This document shows, one piece after another, positions 1-10,487 of a DNA stretch of 64,000 nt; position 1 is the stretch's first letter, and each line of letters starts with the position of its first letter. Below the pieces are notes generated by a model that was given only the letters and a program-made list of their open reading frames with translations, had not been told where the DNA came from and ran no database searches. This stretch comes from Saccharospirillum sp. MSK14-1. GTDB lineage: Bacteria; Pseudomonadota; Gammaproteobacteria; Pseudomonadales; Natronospirillaceae. The DNA is taken from the NCBI RefSeq assembly GCF_003054965.1, contig NZ_MIES01000033.1, positions 1,655,506 to 1,719,505 of the forward strand, written 5' to 3'. Both the position numbers and the translations under genes were made by a program.

Positions 1-547
1 CAACCTGAAACTCCAGCGCACCGCTGTCGCCAACCCGACGCGCTAACGCCAGGCTGATACCGCGCCACGAATCGACATCCTGGCCGTCAATGGCGGTGAT
101 GCGATCCGCTTCAGAAAACCCCGCCACAGCTGCCGGTGAGTTAGGCGCAGGCGCTTCGACATAGGACGCCAGTTCACGCACACCCAGGCTGTACAACAAG
201 GCAAAAGCGACAATGGCAAACAAAAAATTCGCCGCTGGCCCGGCGCTGGCCACGGCAATGCGTTGCAGCGGCGTCTTGGTATTGAATGCTTGGTCACGCT
301 CAGCCGGGTCGACCGGAGCCTCACGCTCATCGAGCATTTTTACGTAGCCGCCCAGCGGTATCCAGGCGATGGCAAATTCAGTGCCGTGGCGATCGTACCA
401 GCGCAGCAACGGCCGACCAAAGCCAATGGAAAAACGCAGCACCTTAATGCCATTGCGCCGTGCTACCCAGAAATGACCGTATTCGTGCACCGTCACCAAA
501 ATGCCCAGTGCAATCAGAATACCCACCACAGAGTTCAACACGCTCAT
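1..547 (-). CDS. rseP: RseP-type site-2 zinc metalloprotease, N-terminal part (runs off the left edge)
   Basis: Inner-membrane intramembrane protease that in the sigma-E pathway cuts anti-sigma factor RseA after DegS. About 182 N-terminal residues are in the window. The zinc motif HEYGH lies at residues 21-25 in the first membrane segment. The conserved GGYVKMLDE segment follows near residue 67, then a second hydrophobic segment ([18 protein letters not shown]) and the start of a PDZ domain ([18 protein letters not shown]). The start ATG overlaps the dxr stop by 4 bases, implying translational coupling. The order cdsA-dxr-rseP is the usual gammaproteobacterial one. The C-terminal half and its LDG motif are outside the window. 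Confidence 0.95.
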   Translation of the reverse strand, partial: MSVLNSVVGILIALGILVTVHEYGHFWVARRNGIKVLRFSIGFGRPLLRWYDRHGTEFAIAWIPLGGYVKMLDEREAPVDPAERDQAFNTKTPLQRIAVASAGPAANFLFAIVAFALLYSLGVRELASYVEAPAPNSPAAVAGFSEADRITAIDGQDVDSWRGISLALARRVGDSGALEFQV

Positions 548-1722
548 GCGCTCATCTCCTTGATCACCGTGGTCGCTACTTGTCGCGCCCGATGATCCAC
601 CTCCAGCAATTGTTCAACCGAACTCACGGCCATGGTGCCCAGCCGGTCCATGGTTTGCTCATTAATGCGGGCCAGATCGGTAAAACCCAGCCGCTCATCC
701 AGAAAGGCGGCAACGCTGACTTCATTGGCGGCATTGAGCACCGTTGGCAAGGTGCCACCCGCCGCAATGGCCTCTTCGGCCAGACGCAGGCACGGAAAGC
801 GCTGGCGGTCGGGCTGATCAAACGTCAGTTTTAACGTGGGATCGAATGCCAGCGGCGCACTGCCACTGGTAATGCGTTCGGGATAACCCAGTCCATAAGC
901 GATGGGCGTGCGCATATCGGGCGTGCCCAACTGCGCAATCACCGAACCGTCCAGATACCGCACCATCGAATGGATGATGCTTTCCGGGTGGACCACCACC
1001 TCAACGTCAGCGGGCGTGAGGCCAAACAGCCAGCAGGCCTCGATCAGCTCCAGTCCTTTGTTCATCAGCGAGGCGGAGTCGACCGAAATTTTCGCACCCA
1101 TGGACCAATTCGGATGTGCCACAGCCTGTGCCGGCGTGACCCGAGCCAACTGCGCGGCGGGCGTATGCAGGAAGGGACCACCGGAGGCGGTCAATAACAC
1201 CGACGCGACGCCCTGACGGCGATGCTCCGCTGGTAAACATTGGAAAATGGCGTTGTGTTCACTGTCGATGGGCAGCAATTGCGCGCCGGATTCAGCCACA
1301 GCGCGCATTAATAAATCACCGGCAACCACCAGGCTTTCTTTGTTCGCCAGCAGTAAGCGTTTACCCGCGCGGGCAGCGGCCAAAGACGACGTCAGACCTG
1401 CAGAGCCGACAATGGCAGCCATCACCACATCCACGTCCGGCGATGCAGCCACCTCAGCCAGAGCCGCCTCGCCCACCAGAATGTCGGTGGTCACCGGGCC
1501 CAGCAAATCCTGCAATTGGTGGCGGGCCTCATCGTCAGGCACCACCACCCAACGCGGTTGAAACGCCCGAGTCTGTTGCGCCAGACGTTCAATATTGCGG
1601 TGACCACTGATGGCGACCAACTCAAAGCGATCCGGGTGGCGCTCAATCACATCCAGCGTATTAACGCCCACCGAACCGGTGGCGCCTAATACACAGACAC
1701 GTTGCGGGCGCGCCGGACTCAT
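544..1722 (-). CDS. dxr: 1-deoxy-D-xylulose 5-phosphate reductoisomerase
   Basis: Second enzyme of the MEP isoprenoid pathway: converts DXP to 2-C-methyl-D-erythritol 4-phosphate with NADPH and a divalent metal in the cytoplasm. The N-terminal dinucleotide-binding motif reads [17 protein letters not shown], the metal-site region DSEHNAIFQ and the substrate-loop motif [13 protein letters not shown] are all visible. At about 392 residues it matches the family. The start at MSPARPQ was chosen because the motif lies close behind it and its ATG overlaps the cdsA stop by 4 bases. The open frame extends 16 codons further upstream, but only inside cdsA. It lies between cdsA and rseP in one operon. 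Confidence 0.96.
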   Translation of the reverse strand: MSPARPQRVCVLGATGSVGVNTLDVIERHPDRFELVAISGHRNIERLAQQTRAFQPRWVVVPDDEARHQLQDLLGPVTTDILVGEAALAEVAASPDVDVVMAAIVGSAGLTSSLAAARAGKRLLLANKESLVVAGDLLMRAVAESGAQLLPIDSEHNAIFQCLPAEHRRQGVASVLLTASGGPFLHTPAAQLARVTPAQAVAHPNWSMGAKISVDSASLMNKGLELIEACWLFGLTPADVEVVVHPESIIHSMVRYLDGSVIAQLGTPDMRTPIAYGLGYPERITSGSAPLAFDPTLKLTFDQPDRQRFPCLRLAEEAIAAGGTLPTVLNAANEVSVAAFLDERLGFTDLARINEQTMDRLGTMAVSSVEQLLEVDHRARQVATTVIKEMSA

Positions 1723-2543
1723 ACCGAAATCACCACCAATAACAGGCAAAACAACGGCGTTGCCGCACACAGGCTGTCGATGCGATCGAGAATACCGCCG
1801 TGACCGGGCAACAATTGGGAGGAATCTTTAATACCGCGATAGCGTTTGAGCAAACTTTCCAGCAGATCGCCCAGCACTGAAATGGCCACCAGCACCGCAC
1901 TGACCAGTACCAACGCCAACCACTGCAGGGATATCAACGGAGGCAAAAAGATCACCGCCACGACCACCGACACCAGAATCGACGTTGCCATACCACCATA
2001 AACACCGGCCCAGGTCTTACCGGGGCTGACGTTTGGCGCCAACTTACGGTTTCCGAAAGCCCGGCCGGCAAAGTACGCACCGATGTCCGCGCCCCAGACC
2101 AACAGCATCAGCCAGGTCAACACCAGCGCATCGTCTTCACGACCTTTCAGAACATTCAGGCCCAGCCAGAACGGTACCAGCACAGGCACGCCCATCAACA
2201 GGCGCACCCAACGACGACGGATCACCGTCTGGCTGCCGGGGTAAGTCAGTACCAGCAGTAAAGCCAATAACCACCAGAGCAAGGCAACGATCATCAGCGT
2301 TTGCCAACTGATCTGTGCGCTAAGCCGCCACCAATCGATACCGAGCAATATAGCTGCACCGGCAATACCAACGGTCAGGCGAGTGATGGTCCGACTGTAG
2401 CCGGCGAGGTTGGCCCATTCCCAGGCCGCCAAAACGACGATGAGTCCAATAAACAACGAAAAATAGTCAGCCGGCAGCAAATAAATGCCAGCCAGCATCA
2501 GCGGGGCCAGTACCAGGGAGGTAATCAGGCGTTGTATAAACAT
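1719..2543 (-). CDS. cdsA: Phosphatidate cytidylyltransferase (CDP-diglyceride synthase)
   Basis: Integral inner-membrane enzyme making CDP-diacylglycerol from phosphatidic acid and CTP, the branch point for all phospholipids. The 274 residues contain about eight hydrophobic segments. The family signature sits near the C terminus: [13 protein letters not shown] followed by [12 protein letters not shown], including the metal-binding Asp residues. It starts 2 bases after the uppS stop and overlaps dxr by 4, so it is translated as part of the uppS-cdsA-dxr-rseP run. No anomaly seen. Confidence 0.96.
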   Translation of the reverse strand: MFIQRLITSLVLAPLMLAGIYLLPADYFSLFIGLIVVLAAWEWANLAGYSRTITRLTVGIAGAAILLGIDWWRLSAQISWQTLMIVALLWWLLALLLVLTYPGSQTVIRRRWVRLLMGVPVLVPFWLGLNVLKGREDDALVLTWLMLLVWGADIGAYFAGRAFGNRKLAPNVSPGKTWAGVYGGMATSILVSVVVAVIFLPPLISLQWLALVLVSAVLVAISVLGDLLESLLKRYRGIKDSSQLLPGHGGILDRIDSLCAATPLFCLLLVVISV

Positions 2544-2545
2544 AA

Positions 2546-3301
2546 TCAGGAACTCAGCGTCTGCTCCAGTTGCTCATCGGTTCGACCAAAACGTCGTACT
2601 CGATTGGCATAGCTGGCAAAAGCCCGCTGCAGTGATTCCTGGTTGAAGTCCGGCCAGAACTCAGGTGTGAAATAGAATTCCGTGTAGGCAAACTGCCACA
2701 ACAAGAAATTGGAAATGCGTTGCTCACCGGCGGTGCGTATGCACAAATCCGGCGGCGGCAAATCACCCAGAGCCACGCGCGCTTGCAAGCTTGCTTCGGT
2801 CACATCCGCCGGCGTTAACCGACCGGCTGCGACGTCATCAGCTAAGCTACGGGCGGCCTGGGTAATGTCCCAGTGCCCGCCATAGTTCGCCGCGACCGCC
2901 AGCGTCATGCCGGTGTTGTCGGCCGTCAGCTGTTCAGCAGCAACAATCGCTTTCTGGATGGCTGCGCTAAACCGGCTGGTATCGCCGATGATACGCAAGC
3001 GCAGATTATTCTTGTGCAGCTTTTTCACTTCCCGGTTCAGCGCCATCAGGAACAAATCCATCAGGGCGTTGACTTCTTCCGTCGGCCGTCGCCAGTTTTC
3101 CGAACTGAAGGCGTAGAGCGTTAGCACTTCCACTCCGGCCCGCGCCGAGGCTTCCACCACGGTACGCACGGACTTGGCGCCTGCCTTATGACCCGAAATC
3201 CCACCCATCAATCGCTTTTTTGCCCAACGATTATTGCCATCCATGATTATGGCCAGATGGCGAGGAATGCTCTGCTCTCCCTGATCTTGGGCAGTGGTCA
3301 T
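2546..3301 (-). CDS. uppS: Undecaprenyl diphosphate synthase (cis-prenyltransferase)
   Basis: Adds eight cis isoprene units to farnesyl diphosphate to give the C55 carrier for peptidoglycan and O-antigen. The catalytic Asp is in IIMDGNNRWAKKR near residue 21. GHKAGAKSVRTVV, YAFSSENWRRP and the C-terminal DLCIRTAGEQRISNFLLWQ are classic UppS motifs, and 251 residues is the usual length. It is the first gene of the lipid part of the cluster. A terminator-like hairpin lies in the 160-base gap from frr, so it may also have its own promoter. Confidence 0.96.
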   Translation of the reverse strand: MTTAQDQGEQSIPRHLAIIMDGNNRWAKKRLMGGISGHKAGAKSVRTVVEASARAGVEVLTLYAFSSENWRRPTEEVNALMDLFLMALNREVKKLHKNNLRLRIIGDTSRFSAAIQKAIVAAEQLTADNTGMTLAVAANYGGHWDITQAARSLADDVAAGRLTPADVTEASLQARVALGDLPPPDLCIRTAGEQRISNFLLWQFAYTEFYFTPEFWPDFNQESLQRAFASYANRVRRFGRTDEQLEQTLSS

Positions 3302-3400
3302 AGGCGATCCATTGTTCGGTTAGTGTTCGACGCCGTCCCGGCGCAACGAACTCCTGGCGTTTTGGCACACTGGTCATACAACCAGCGTCACTCAGGGACT

Positions 3401-3437
3401 GAAAAAACTAAAGGCAACATGGCTTTGCCATGCTGCC
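3401..3437 (-). terminator. Rho-independent terminator after frr
   Basis: Read on the minus strand, an 11-bp stem (GGCAGCATGGC / GCCATGTTGCC with one G-U pair, loop AAA) is followed by TTTAGTTTTTT. It sits between frr and uppS, so it would end or attenuate the pyrH-frr transcript before the lipid genes. Confidence 0.75.
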
Positions 3438-3462
3438 TCCCCTCTCTTGCTTGAGTCAGGTC

Positions 3463-4020
3463 TTAGACCGTCATCAACTCTTGCTCTTTTTCTTCTAAAT
3501 GCTTTTCGACGGTAGCGATGGCTTTGTCGGTCAGCTTCTGAATATCGTCTTCACCGTTGCGACCTTCATCTTCCGACAGCTCTTTTTCCTTCACCAGATC
3601 TTTGATCGTGGCGTTGGCATCGCGACGGCCATTGCGGATGGACACACGGGCTTTTTCGGCCTCGGCGCGCGCCACCTTGATCATGTCTTTGCGCGTTTCT
3701 TCGGTCAGCGCCGGCATAACGACACGAATTTTGTCACCGGAGGTGGCCGGGTTCAGCCCCAGATCCGCCTTCATGATGGCCTTTTCGATTTCCGGCACCA
3801 TGTTCTTTTCCCAGGGCACAATGGCCAGGGTGCGACCGTCTTCGACGGTGATATTGGCCACCTGTTGCAGGGGTGTGTCGACACCATAATAGCTGACGCT
3901 TAACGCGTCGAAGATGGACGGGTTGGCCCGGCCGGTACGGATGCGGTTAAAGCCTTCGTCTAGCGCGACCAGAGCTTTTTTGTTGTGCGCTTCCGTTTCC
4001 TTCTTAATGTCTTCGATCAT
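3463..4020 (-). CDS. frr: Ribosome recycling factor
   Basis: Cytoplasmic factor that splits post-termination 70S ribosomes together with EF-G. The 185-residue length matches the family exactly. The three-helix bundle/hinge protein is recognised from the conserved segments [28 protein letters not shown] sequence, and [19 protein letters not shown] followed by [11 protein letters not shown]. Its ATG overlaps the pyrH stop by 4 bases. A terminator follows. Confidence 0.97.
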   Translation of the reverse strand: MIEDIKKETEAHNKKALVALDEGFNRIRTGRANPSIFDALSVSYYGVDTPLQQVANITVEDGRTLAIVPWEKNMVPEIEKAIMKADLGLNPATSGDKIRVVMPALTEETRKDMIKVARAEAEKARVSIRNGRRDANATIKDLVKEKELSEDEGRNGEDDIQKLTDKAIATVEKHLEEKEQELMTV

Positions 4021-4757
4021 GCAGTAATGTCCTCTGCCATGAGCGTACCCTCACTGCCGCCAACCATCAGCGACACCAAGGCTCCTGGCTTGTTCATGTT
4101 GAATACCCGAACCGGCATATTATGATCCCGCACCAGACAGACAGCCGTCAAATCCATCACGCCTAACTGCTTCTCCAGTGCCTCGTCATAGCTCAGGCGG
4201 TCGTATTTTACCGCATCCGGAACGGTTCGGGGATCAGCACTGTAAACGCCATCCACATTGGTGGCTTTCAGTACCAGATCAGCTTCGACCTCGATGCCAC
4301 GCAAGCAGGCAGCGGAGTCGGTGGTGAAAAAGGGGTTACCGGTACCGGCGGAGAAAATGACCACATCGCCCTGAGTCAGGTAACGAATCGCGCTGCGACG
4401 ATCATAGTGCTCGACAATGCCCGACATGGGAATGGCCGACATGACCCGGCTGCGGATATTGGAACGTTCGAGCGCATCGCGCATCGCCAGTGCATTCATC
4501 ACGGTCGCCAGCATGCCCATATGATCGCCGGTAACGCGATCGAGGCCCGCCTCGTGCAATGCTTTGCCTCGAAACAGATTGCCGCCACCGATCACCAGAC
4601 CCACCTGCACACCAATACCCACCAACTGACCAATCTCCAGCGCCATGCGATCCAGCACTTTCGGGTCGATACCAAAACCCTGCTCGCCCGAGAGGGCTTC
4701 GCCACTGAGTTTGAGCAAGATGCGTTTATAACGAGGGTGGGAATCTTTGGTCGGCAT
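4017..4757 (-). CDS. pyrH: UMP kinase
   Basis: Hexameric bacterial UMP kinase of the amino-acid-kinase fold, phosphorylating UMP to [13 protein letters not shown] at the N terminus, the glycine-rich [10 protein letters not shown] and the ATP/UMP site region [16 protein letters not shown] are diagnostic. At 246 residues it is of normal size. It overlaps frr by 4 bases. A terminator separates it from tsf, so it is probably expressed partly from a promoter in the 118-base gap upstream. Confidence 0.96.
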   Translation of the reverse strand: MPTKDSHPRYKRILLKLSGEALSGEQGFGIDPKVLDRMALEIGQLVGIGVQVGLVIGGGNLFRGKALHEAGLDRVTGDHMGMLATVMNALAMRDALERSNIRSRVMSAIPMSGIVEHYDRRSAIRYLTQGDVVIFSAGTGNPFFTTDSAACLRGIEVEADLVLKATNVDGVYSADPRTVPDAVKYDRLSYDEALEKQLGVMDLTAVCLVRDHNMPVRVFNMNKPGALVSLMVGGSEGTLMAEDITA

Positions 4758-4819
4758 GGCAACTCGTCCTTTGGGAAAATGAATGAGCTCGCTTTGAGCA
4801 GCTCAGGCTTGGCCAGTGC

Positions 4820-4848
4820 AGTATAGCGATCGAACTGCGCGAAGGCAG
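4820..4848 (-). promoter_or_regulatory. Possible pyrH promoter
   Basis: A TATACT hexamer (4820-4825, minus strand) lies about 65 bases upstream of pyrH, just after the tsf terminator. The -35 position is poor (CTGCCT at 17-bp spacing), so this rests mainly on the -10 and on position. Confidence 0.35.
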
Positions 4849-4874
4849 TGACCTCGTCGAGGTCTGCACCAGCC

Positions 4875-4903
4875 AAAAAAAAGGGCAGTCAAGCTGCCCT
4901 TTT
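4875..4903 (-). terminator. Rho-independent terminator after tsf
   Basis: On the minus strand AAAAGGGCAG-CTTGA-CTGCCC followed by eight T residues. It ends the rpsB-tsf unit immediately after the tsf stop codon. Confidence 0.9.
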
Positions 4904-4908
4904 CTTAC

Positions 4909-5775
4909 TTAGCTGCCCTTGGCAGCGGCGGCGACTTCAGCGGCGAAGTCAACTTCCTCTTTCTCGATGCCCTCGCCCACTTCCAAGCGAGTGAAACCGG
5001 TCAGAGTAGCGCCAGCGTTCTTAACCAGGTTACCCACTTTGGTGTCCGGGTCTTTAACGAACGGCTGTTCCAGCAAAGAGATTTCAGCAACGAACTTCTT
5101 CAGACGACCGCCAACCATCTTCTCGATGATCTCAGCCGGCTTGCCAGAGTTCTCAGCCTGAGCCGCAACCACTTCTTTCTCGCGGTCGAGCACGTCCTGA
5201 GGAACGTCGTCGGCAGAAACGTATTGCGGGTTGATCGCAGCCACGTGCATGGCAACGTCACGACCCAACTCTTCGTTGCCACCTTCCATTTCAACAGCAA
5301 CGCCGATACGGCCGCCGTGAACGTAGGTTGCAACGGTTTTGCCAGCACCGCCGATCAGGAAAGCACGACGCACGTCGATTTTCTCACCGATCTTCTGAAC
5401 CAGCGCTTCACGCTCAGCTTCCAGACCCGCCGCCATCAGCGCAGCGATATCGGTCTGCTTGTCAGCCATCGCCTGATCAGCAACTTTGTTGGCGAAGTTC
5501 AGGAAGTTTTCGTCACGAGCGACGAAGTCAGTTTCGCAGTTCACTTCCAGCAGCAGCGCTTCGCTGTTGTCGGCAGACTGGCGAGTGATGATGACGCCTT
5601 CAGCTGCAGTACGACCGGCTTTCTTGGCCGCTTTCAGACCAGAAGCCTTACGCAGGTTGTCGATGGCCGCTTCGATGTTGCCGTCGGCTTCAACCAGGGC
5701 CTTCTTACATTCCATCATGCCCAGGCCAGTGCGCTCACGCAGTTCCTTTACCAGGGCCGCAGTAATAGTAGCCAT
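4909..5775 (-). CDS. tsf: Elongation factor Ts
   Basis: Guanine-nucleotide exchange factor for EF-Tu. The N-terminal UBA-like domain reads [20 protein letters not shown]. The core contains [14 protein letters not shown], the EF-Tu-contact motif. It is 288 residues long, as expected. The start MATITA was chosen because GAGG lies 8 bases upstream. A second ATG two codons earlier is too close to that site. It is cotranscribed with rpsB across a 118-base spacer that contains a terminator-like hairpin, probably an attenuator setting the S2:EF-Ts ratio. Confidence 0.96.
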   Translation of the reverse strand: MATITAALVKELRERTGLGMMECKKALVEADGNIEAAIDNLRKASGLKAAKKAGRTAAEGVIITRQSADNSEALLLEVNCETDFVARDENFLNFANKVADQAMADKQTDIAALMAAGLEAEREALVQKIGEKIDVRRAFLIGGAGKTVATYVHGGRIGVAVEMEGGNEELGRDVAMHVAAINPQYVSADDVPQDVLDREKEVVAAQAENSGKPAEIIEKMVGGRLKKFVAEISLLEQPFVKDPDTKVGNLVKNAGATLTGFTRLEVGEGIEKEEVDFAAEVAAAAKGS

Positions 5776-5846
5776 GTTCATTTCCTCGAGGTTCGGTTCA
5801 ATTCGATAATGACACCGGTCGGTGACCACCCGGTGACCGAGCTAAC

Positions 5847-5870
5847 AAAAAGGGGCCGTGGCCCCTTTGT
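5847..5870 (-). terminator. Hairpin with T-tract between rpsB and tsf
   Basis: On the minus strand AAAGGGGCC-AC-GGCCCCTTTTTG forms a near-perfect stem followed by T residues, between the rpsB stop and tsf start. It would act as a partial terminator within the rpsB-tsf transcript. Confidence 0.75.
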
Positions 5871-5893
5871 TGTGCGGCCGGTGCCTGTGCTGC

Positions 5894-6643
5894 TTACTCG
5901 GCAGCCGGTTCGTCAGCGGCTTCTTCAGCCACTTCAACAAACTCATCTGCTTCGGTTGCGTTTGCAGCACGCGCTTCCAGAATCGCGTCAGCAACAGAGC
6001 TGGCGTAGATTTCGATGGCGCGGATAGCGTCGTCGTTACCCGGAATGACGATATCAACACCGTCCGGGTTGGAGTTGGTATCGACAACGCCGATGACCGG
6101 AATACCCAGCTTGTTCGCTTCCTGGATAGCAATGCGCTCATGGTCAACGTCGATCACGAACAGAGCGTCCGGCAGGCCGCCCATGTCTTTGATACCACCG
6201 ATGGTTTTTTCCAGCTTCTCGATCTCACGCTCACGCATCAGACGTTCTTTCTTGGTCAGCTGTTCAAAGGTGCCATCACCACGCTGAGTTTCCAGTTCAC
6301 GCAGACGCTTGATGGAAACACGGATGGTTTTGTAGTTGGTCAGCATGCCGCCGAGCCAGCGGTGAACCACATAGGGGCTACCGGCACGGGTTGCTTGCTC
6401 ACGCACGATGTTGCTGGCAGAGCGCTTGGTACCCACGAACAGAATCTTGTTCTTACCACCAGCCATTTGGCCGATGCGGGCCAGAGCGGAATTCAACGCA
6501 GGAACGGTGTGCTCCAGGTTGATGATGTGGATCTTATTGCGGGCGCCAAAGATGTATTTGCCCATCTTCGGGTTCCAGTAACGGGTCTGGTGACCGAAGT
6601 GTACGCCTGCTTTAAGCAGGTCACGCATAGAAACAGTAGCCAT
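5894..6643 (-). CDS. rpsB: 30S ribosomal protein S2
   Basis: Small-subunit protein S2, needed to load S1. [20 protein letters not shown] and the following MGKYIFG are hallmark sequences; [11 protein letters not shown] and [14 protein letters not shown] follow. At 249 residues it is slightly longer than the E. coli protein, with an acidic C-terminal tail ([16 protein letters not shown]). The start MATVSM agrees with the family. The open frame continues 24 codons upstream without similarity. It is divergent from map. Confidence 0.97.
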   Translation of the reverse strand: MATVSMRDLLKAGVHFGHQTRYWNPKMGKYIFGARNKIHIINLEHTVPALNSALARIGQMAGGKNKILFVGTKRSASNIVREQATRAGSPYVVHRWLGGMLTNYKTIRVSIKRLRELETQRGDGTFEQLTKKERLMREREIEKLEKTIGGIKDMGGLPDALFVIDVDHERIAIQEANKLGIPVIGVVDTNSNPDGVDIVIPGNDDAIRAIEIYASSVADAILEARAANATEADEFVEVAEEAADEPAAE

Positions 6644-6960
6644 ATTGTCCTCACTGTTCGGGTTAAGCCTCCACACGCCCCATGATCCAACCTCGGCCCG
6701 TTTGGGCAAAGGCACCCGGAATCATGTGCCGGCGCATGTGAGAGTTAGGATTCACCAGCGGTTGTCCACTGGCAGTATACTCAGGCCAACCACCAGGCAG
6801 CCCAGAGCGGCGCGCTTTATACCACAGCGAACCATCAAACTCAACGCCAAGCGGCGCAACGAGCGCCCTGCAACCGCCTGGCTTTATGTCACAAGGCTGC
6901 AACCTGTCTACAAAATCGGTAAACTAGCGCGCTACGAATCACCTTCTGTTTGAGACTCTC
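6644..6960. promoter_or_regulatory. rpsB-map divergent control region
   Basis: This 317-base stretch has no gene. On the minus strand TTGAGT (6839-6844) and TATAAA (6816-6821) are 17 bp apart, giving a good sigma-70 promoter and a leader of about 165 bases before rpsB. Such leaders often carry S2 autoregulation, but no motif was verified here. On the plus strand a TAAACT hexamer (6920-6925) is the best -10 candidate for map, with a weak -35. Confidence 0.65.
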
Positions 6961-7737
6961 ATGGCTGTAACCATTAAGACCGCTGACGAAATTGAAAAGA
7001 TGCGCGTTGCTGGCCGCCTGGCGGCCGACGTACTGGAGATGATCGGCGAGCATGTCAAACCCGGCGTCAGCACCGGTGAGCTCGACCGTCTGTGCCACAA
7101 CTACATTGTTGATGTGCAACAAGCGATACCGGCACCGTTGAACTACGGCAACCCTCCGTTCCCCAAATCGGTCTGCACCTCGGTTAACCACGTCATCTGT
7201 CACGGCATCCCCAGCGACGACAAGATTCTCAAGAAGGGCGATATCGTCAATATCGACGTCACCGTCATTAAAGATGGCTATCACGGCGATACCAGTAAAA
7301 TGTATTTCGTCGGCGAAGCCCCGGCGCACCTGGAGCGTCTGGTCCGGGTCACTCAGGAATGCCTCTATAAAGGCATCGAGCTGGTTAAACCCGGCACGCG
7401 CCTGGGCGACATCGGTCACGTCATCCAGCAACACGCCGAAAGCAACTATTACTCAGTGGTGCGCGAATATTGCGGCCACGGCATTGGCGCGGTGTTCCAC
7501 GAAGACCCGCAAGTGCTGCACTACGGCAAGCCAGGCACCGGCCTGGAGTTGAAAGAAGGCATGACGTTCACCATCGAACCCATGATCAATGCCGGCAAGC
7601 CGCAGTCCAAAGTGCTTGGCGACCAATGGACCGTTGTCACCAAAGACCGCAAAGCCTCGGCGCAGTGGGAACACACCCTGCTGGTCACCGCCACCGGCGT
7701 CGAGGTACTCACCAAGCGCACTGAAGAAAGCTTCTAA
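6961..7737 (+). CDS. map: Methionine aminopeptidase, type I
   Basis: Removes the initiator methionine from nascent proteins. The pita-bread fold metal ligands are all visible: Asp in NIDVTVIKDG, Asp in YHGDTSKM, His in GHGIGAVFHEDP, Glu in TIEPMINAG and Glu in QWEHTLLV. The substrate His is in HGIPSDD. At 258 residues it is a short type I enzyme with no N-terminal extension. It is divergent from rpsB and followed by glnD, the normal order in this group. Confidence 0.97.
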   Translation: MAVTIKTADEIEKMRVAGRLAADVLEMIGEHVKPGVSTGELDRLCHNYIVDVQQAIPAPLNYGNPPFPKSVCTSVNHVICHGIPSDDKILKKGDIVNIDVTVIKDGYHGDTSKMYFVGEAPAHLERLVRVTQECLYKGIELVKPGTRLGDIGHVIQQHAESNYYSVVREYCGHGIGAVFHEDPQVLHYGKPGTGLELKEGMTFTIEPMINAGKPQSKVLGDQWTVVTKDRKASAQWEHTLLVTATGVEVLTKRTEESF

Positions 7738-7805
7738 GATCCGGTTCCGGCCGCCCGGCCGGGCCTCGTCTACCGGCCGTAGCCGGTTTTCCTGTGGGAC
7801 GAATG

Positions 7806-10487
7806 ATGACGCTGAGCGAATACGCTGACACCGATCTGGTCGATATCGACGGCTTGCGCCAAGCGCTGGCCGAGCGTCCGCCCATTCCTGTTTTGCGTCA
7901 GGCGCTGGATGACCTGCAACAACGCCTCGACAAGCGCTTCGATCACGGCGAGCCCATCCGCAGCCTGGTGTTCGGCCGTGCCTGGGCGATGGATCAGATT
8001 CTGCACACCGCCTGGCAGCAGTTTGAGTGGCACCAGAGCGATAACCTGGCACTGATCGCGGTCGGCGGCTATGGCCGCGGTGAACTGCTGCCCAAGTCCG
8101 ATATTGACTTGCTGCTGTTGTTTACCGACGAGGCCAGCATCGACGCCAATGTCGAATCGATTCAGTCGTTCCTCACCCTGATGTGGGACCTCAAGCTCGA
8201 CATCGGCCACTCGGTGCGCACCATCGACGCCTGCCGCGAAGAAGCCGAAAACGACGTCACCGTCACCACCAACCTGATGGAAAGCCGAACGCTGGCGGGC
8301 AACACCGGCCTGCGATTAAAAGTCAGCGCGTTAATCAGCCCGGCACACATCTGGCCGAGTGATGCCTTCTATAAAGCTAAGATTAACGAGCAGACTCATC
8401 GCCACCAGAAGTACCACGAAACCGAATACAACCTTGAGCCGAACGTCAAAGCCGGTCCCGGAGGTCTGCGTGATATTCAGACCGTTGCCTGGGTGGCCAA
8501 ACGCTATTTCGGCGATACCGATCTGAGCGAGCTGGTCGAGCGCGGTTTTCTCACTGACGCCGAATATCAGGGCTTGCTCGAGGGTCAGGATTACCTGTGG
8601 CGCATCCGCTATGCGCTGCACCGATTCAGCGGCCGCGAAGAAGACCGTCTGCTGTTCGATTTGCAGGAAAAAGTCGCCGAACAATTCGGTTACCGCGACC
8701 GAGATGGCCAACTCGCCGTCGAACATTTAATGCAGGATTACTTCCGTCAGGTGTTCCGACTGCGTGCGCTGAACATCATGCTGTTACAGCATTTCGATGA
8801 AACCATTCTCGGCGCCGAAGACGACGATCAGGTCATTCCCATCAACACCCGTTTTCAGGTCAGCGGTGGCTACATCGAAACCATCGACGAAACGGTCTTT
8901 ATCCGCACGCCTTCAGCATTGATGGAAGTCTTTGTGCTGTGCGCTCAGCGCCCGGAAATTAAAGGCATTCGCGCGGCGACCTTGCGGCAGATTTTCGCCA
9001 ACCGTCATCGCATCGACGGCAAGTTCCGCCAGGATTTGCGCAACATCACCTTCTTTATGGAACTGATGCGCAGCCCGGCGGGTGTCTCGACCAACCTGAT
9101 GCGCATGAACCAGTACGGCGTGCTCGGTCTCTATCTGCCGGAGTTCGGCCGCATCGTCGGACAGATGCAATACGATCTGTTTCACGTCTACACCGTTGAT
9201 GCCCACTCGCTGCTCACCATTCGCAACCTGCGCCGTTTCCGCCACGCCAACAACACCGTTCAGTTCCCCATCGCCACCAAAATCATTCACCAGTTACCCA
9301 AGGTGGAACTGGCGTATGTGGCGGCGCTGTATCACGACATCGGCAAAGGCCGTGGCAGCGATCACTCCATTGAAGGCGCCGAAGAAGTGCAACGTTTTGC
9401 GCGTCGTCATCGCTTAACGGGCTGGGAATCCGATCTGGTCGTGTGGCTGGTGCGCAATCATTTATTGATGTCGATGACCGCGCAACGCCAGGACATATCC
9501 GACCCCGAAGTGATCAACCACTTTGCTCAGCAAGTCAGCGATCTGCACCGCTTAAATTATTTGTACGTGCTGACCGTCGCCGACATCTACGCCACCAACC
9601 CCAACCTGTGGAATTCGTGGCGCGCCTCCTTGTTGAAAAAACTCTACAACGAAACCTTGCGAGCGCTGCGGCGCGGTTTGGAAAATCCGGTTAATAAAGA
9701 AGAGCGCATCGAAGAAGTGAAAAACGGTGCGCTGGCGTTGCTGCGTGACGATGGTTATTCCGAAACCGAAATTCTCGAACTCTGGGACAATCCGGGCGAC
9801 GATTATTTCCTGCGCGAATCGGCCGAAAATATTGCCTGGCATACGCGCGCCATTGCCAACCACGGCCTGAATGTACCGCTGGTATTGATTCGTGAAACCG
9901 ACGCCGAAGGCTACGCCGGTGCGACCCAGGTCTTCATCTATGCGCCGGACCGTCCACACCTCTTTGCCGACATCGCCGCCTGCCTCGATCAGTTGGAACT
10001 CGACATTCAGGACGCACGCATCATGACGTCCTCGTCGTCCGACTTCAGTCTCGACACCTTTATCGTACTCGACGAAGACGGTCACAGTATTGGCGACAAC
10101 CCCGAACGGCTGCGTGACATTCAACGCCGCCTGCTGCTCGCCATTCAAGACCCGGAAGAAACCGCCACACCCAATCGTCGACTGTCGCGCCGGCTTAAGC
10201 ATTTCGCCATGCCGCCGCAGATCACCGTCAGTAACGACCCCTCAAACCAGCGCACCGTGGTCGAAGTCATCACCTCCGACCGCCCTGGTCTGTTGGCCGA
10301 TATTGGTCGTGCCTTCAAACGGCTCGATCTGCGCATGCAAAGCGCGCGTATTTCCACGCTGGGCGAGCGCGTCGAAGACGTCTTTTTTGTGGTGGATCGT
10401 GACGACGAACCCTTGCACGAACCGCGTCTGGTCGAGAATCTGCAAAGCACCCTGGAAGCCATCATCGTGGAAGGACAAAGCGAATGA
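7806..10487 (+). CDS. glnD: PII uridylyltransferase / uridylyl-removing enzyme
   Basis: Bifunctional nitrogen sensor that uridylylates PII proteins when glutamine is low and removes UMP when it is high. Order of domains: nucleotidyltransferase with GGYGRGELLPKSDIDLLLL near residue 85 (the DxD metal site), a PII-uridylyltransferase helical linker, an HD hydrolase domain with LYHDIGKGRGSDHS near residue 510, and two C-terminal ACT domains (VFIYAPDRPHLFADIA and VITSDRPGLLADIG) that bind glutamine. Length is about 893 residues. Two adjacent ATGs (7803, 7806) and an upstream GTG (7794) are possible starts; 7806 best fits the GGGA at 7796. Confidence 0.95.
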   Translation: MTLSEYADTDLVDIDGLRQALAERPPIPVLRQALDDLQQRLDKRFDHGEPIRSLVFGRAWAMDQILHTAWQQFEWHQSDNLALIAVGGYGRGELLPKSDIDLLLLFTDEASIDANVESIQSFLTLMWDLKLDIGHSVRTIDACREEAENDVTVTTNLMESRTLAGNTGLRLKVSALISPAHIWPSDAFYKAKINEQTHRHQKYHETEYNLEPNVKAGPGGLRDIQTVAWVAKRYFGDTDLSELVERGFLTDAEYQGLLEGQDYLWRIRYALHRFSGREEDRLLFDLQEKVAEQFGYRDRDGQLAVEHLMQDYFRQVFRLRALNIMLLQHFDETILGAEDDDQVIPINTRFQVSGGYIETIDETVFIRTPSALMEVFVLCAQRPEIKGIRAATLRQIFANRHRIDGKFRQDLRNITFFMELMRSPAGVSTNLMRMNQYGVLGLYLPEFGRIVGQMQYDLFHVYTVDAHSLLTIRNLRRFRHANNTVQFPIATKIIHQLPKVELAYVAALYHDIGKGRGSDHSIEGAEEVQRFARRHRLTGWESDLVVWLVRNHLLMSMTAQRQDISDPEVINHFAQQVSDLHRLNYLYVLTVADIYATNPNLWNSWRASLLKKLYNETLRALRRGLENPVNKEERIEEVKNGALALLRDDGYSETEILELWDNPGDDYFLRESAENIAWHTRAIANHGLNVPLVLIRETDAEGYAGATQVFIYAPDRPHLFADIAACLDQLELDIQDARIMTSSSSDFSLDTFIVLDEDGHSIGDNPERLRDIQRRLLLAIQDPEETATPNRRLSRRLKHFAMPPQITVSNDPSNQRTVVEVITSDRPGLLADIGRAFKRLDLRMQSARISTLGERVEDVFFVVDRDDEPLHEPRLVENLQSTLEAIIVEGQSE

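Noticed and set aside
5224..6685. Two long antisense open frames opposite tsf and rpsB
   Set aside because: Shadows of highly biased codons in the ribosomal protein and EF-Ts genes, with no recognisable protein.
7794..7805. GTG at 7794 as the glnD start
   Set aside because: It overlaps the GGGA that best serves as ribosome site for the ATG at 7806.
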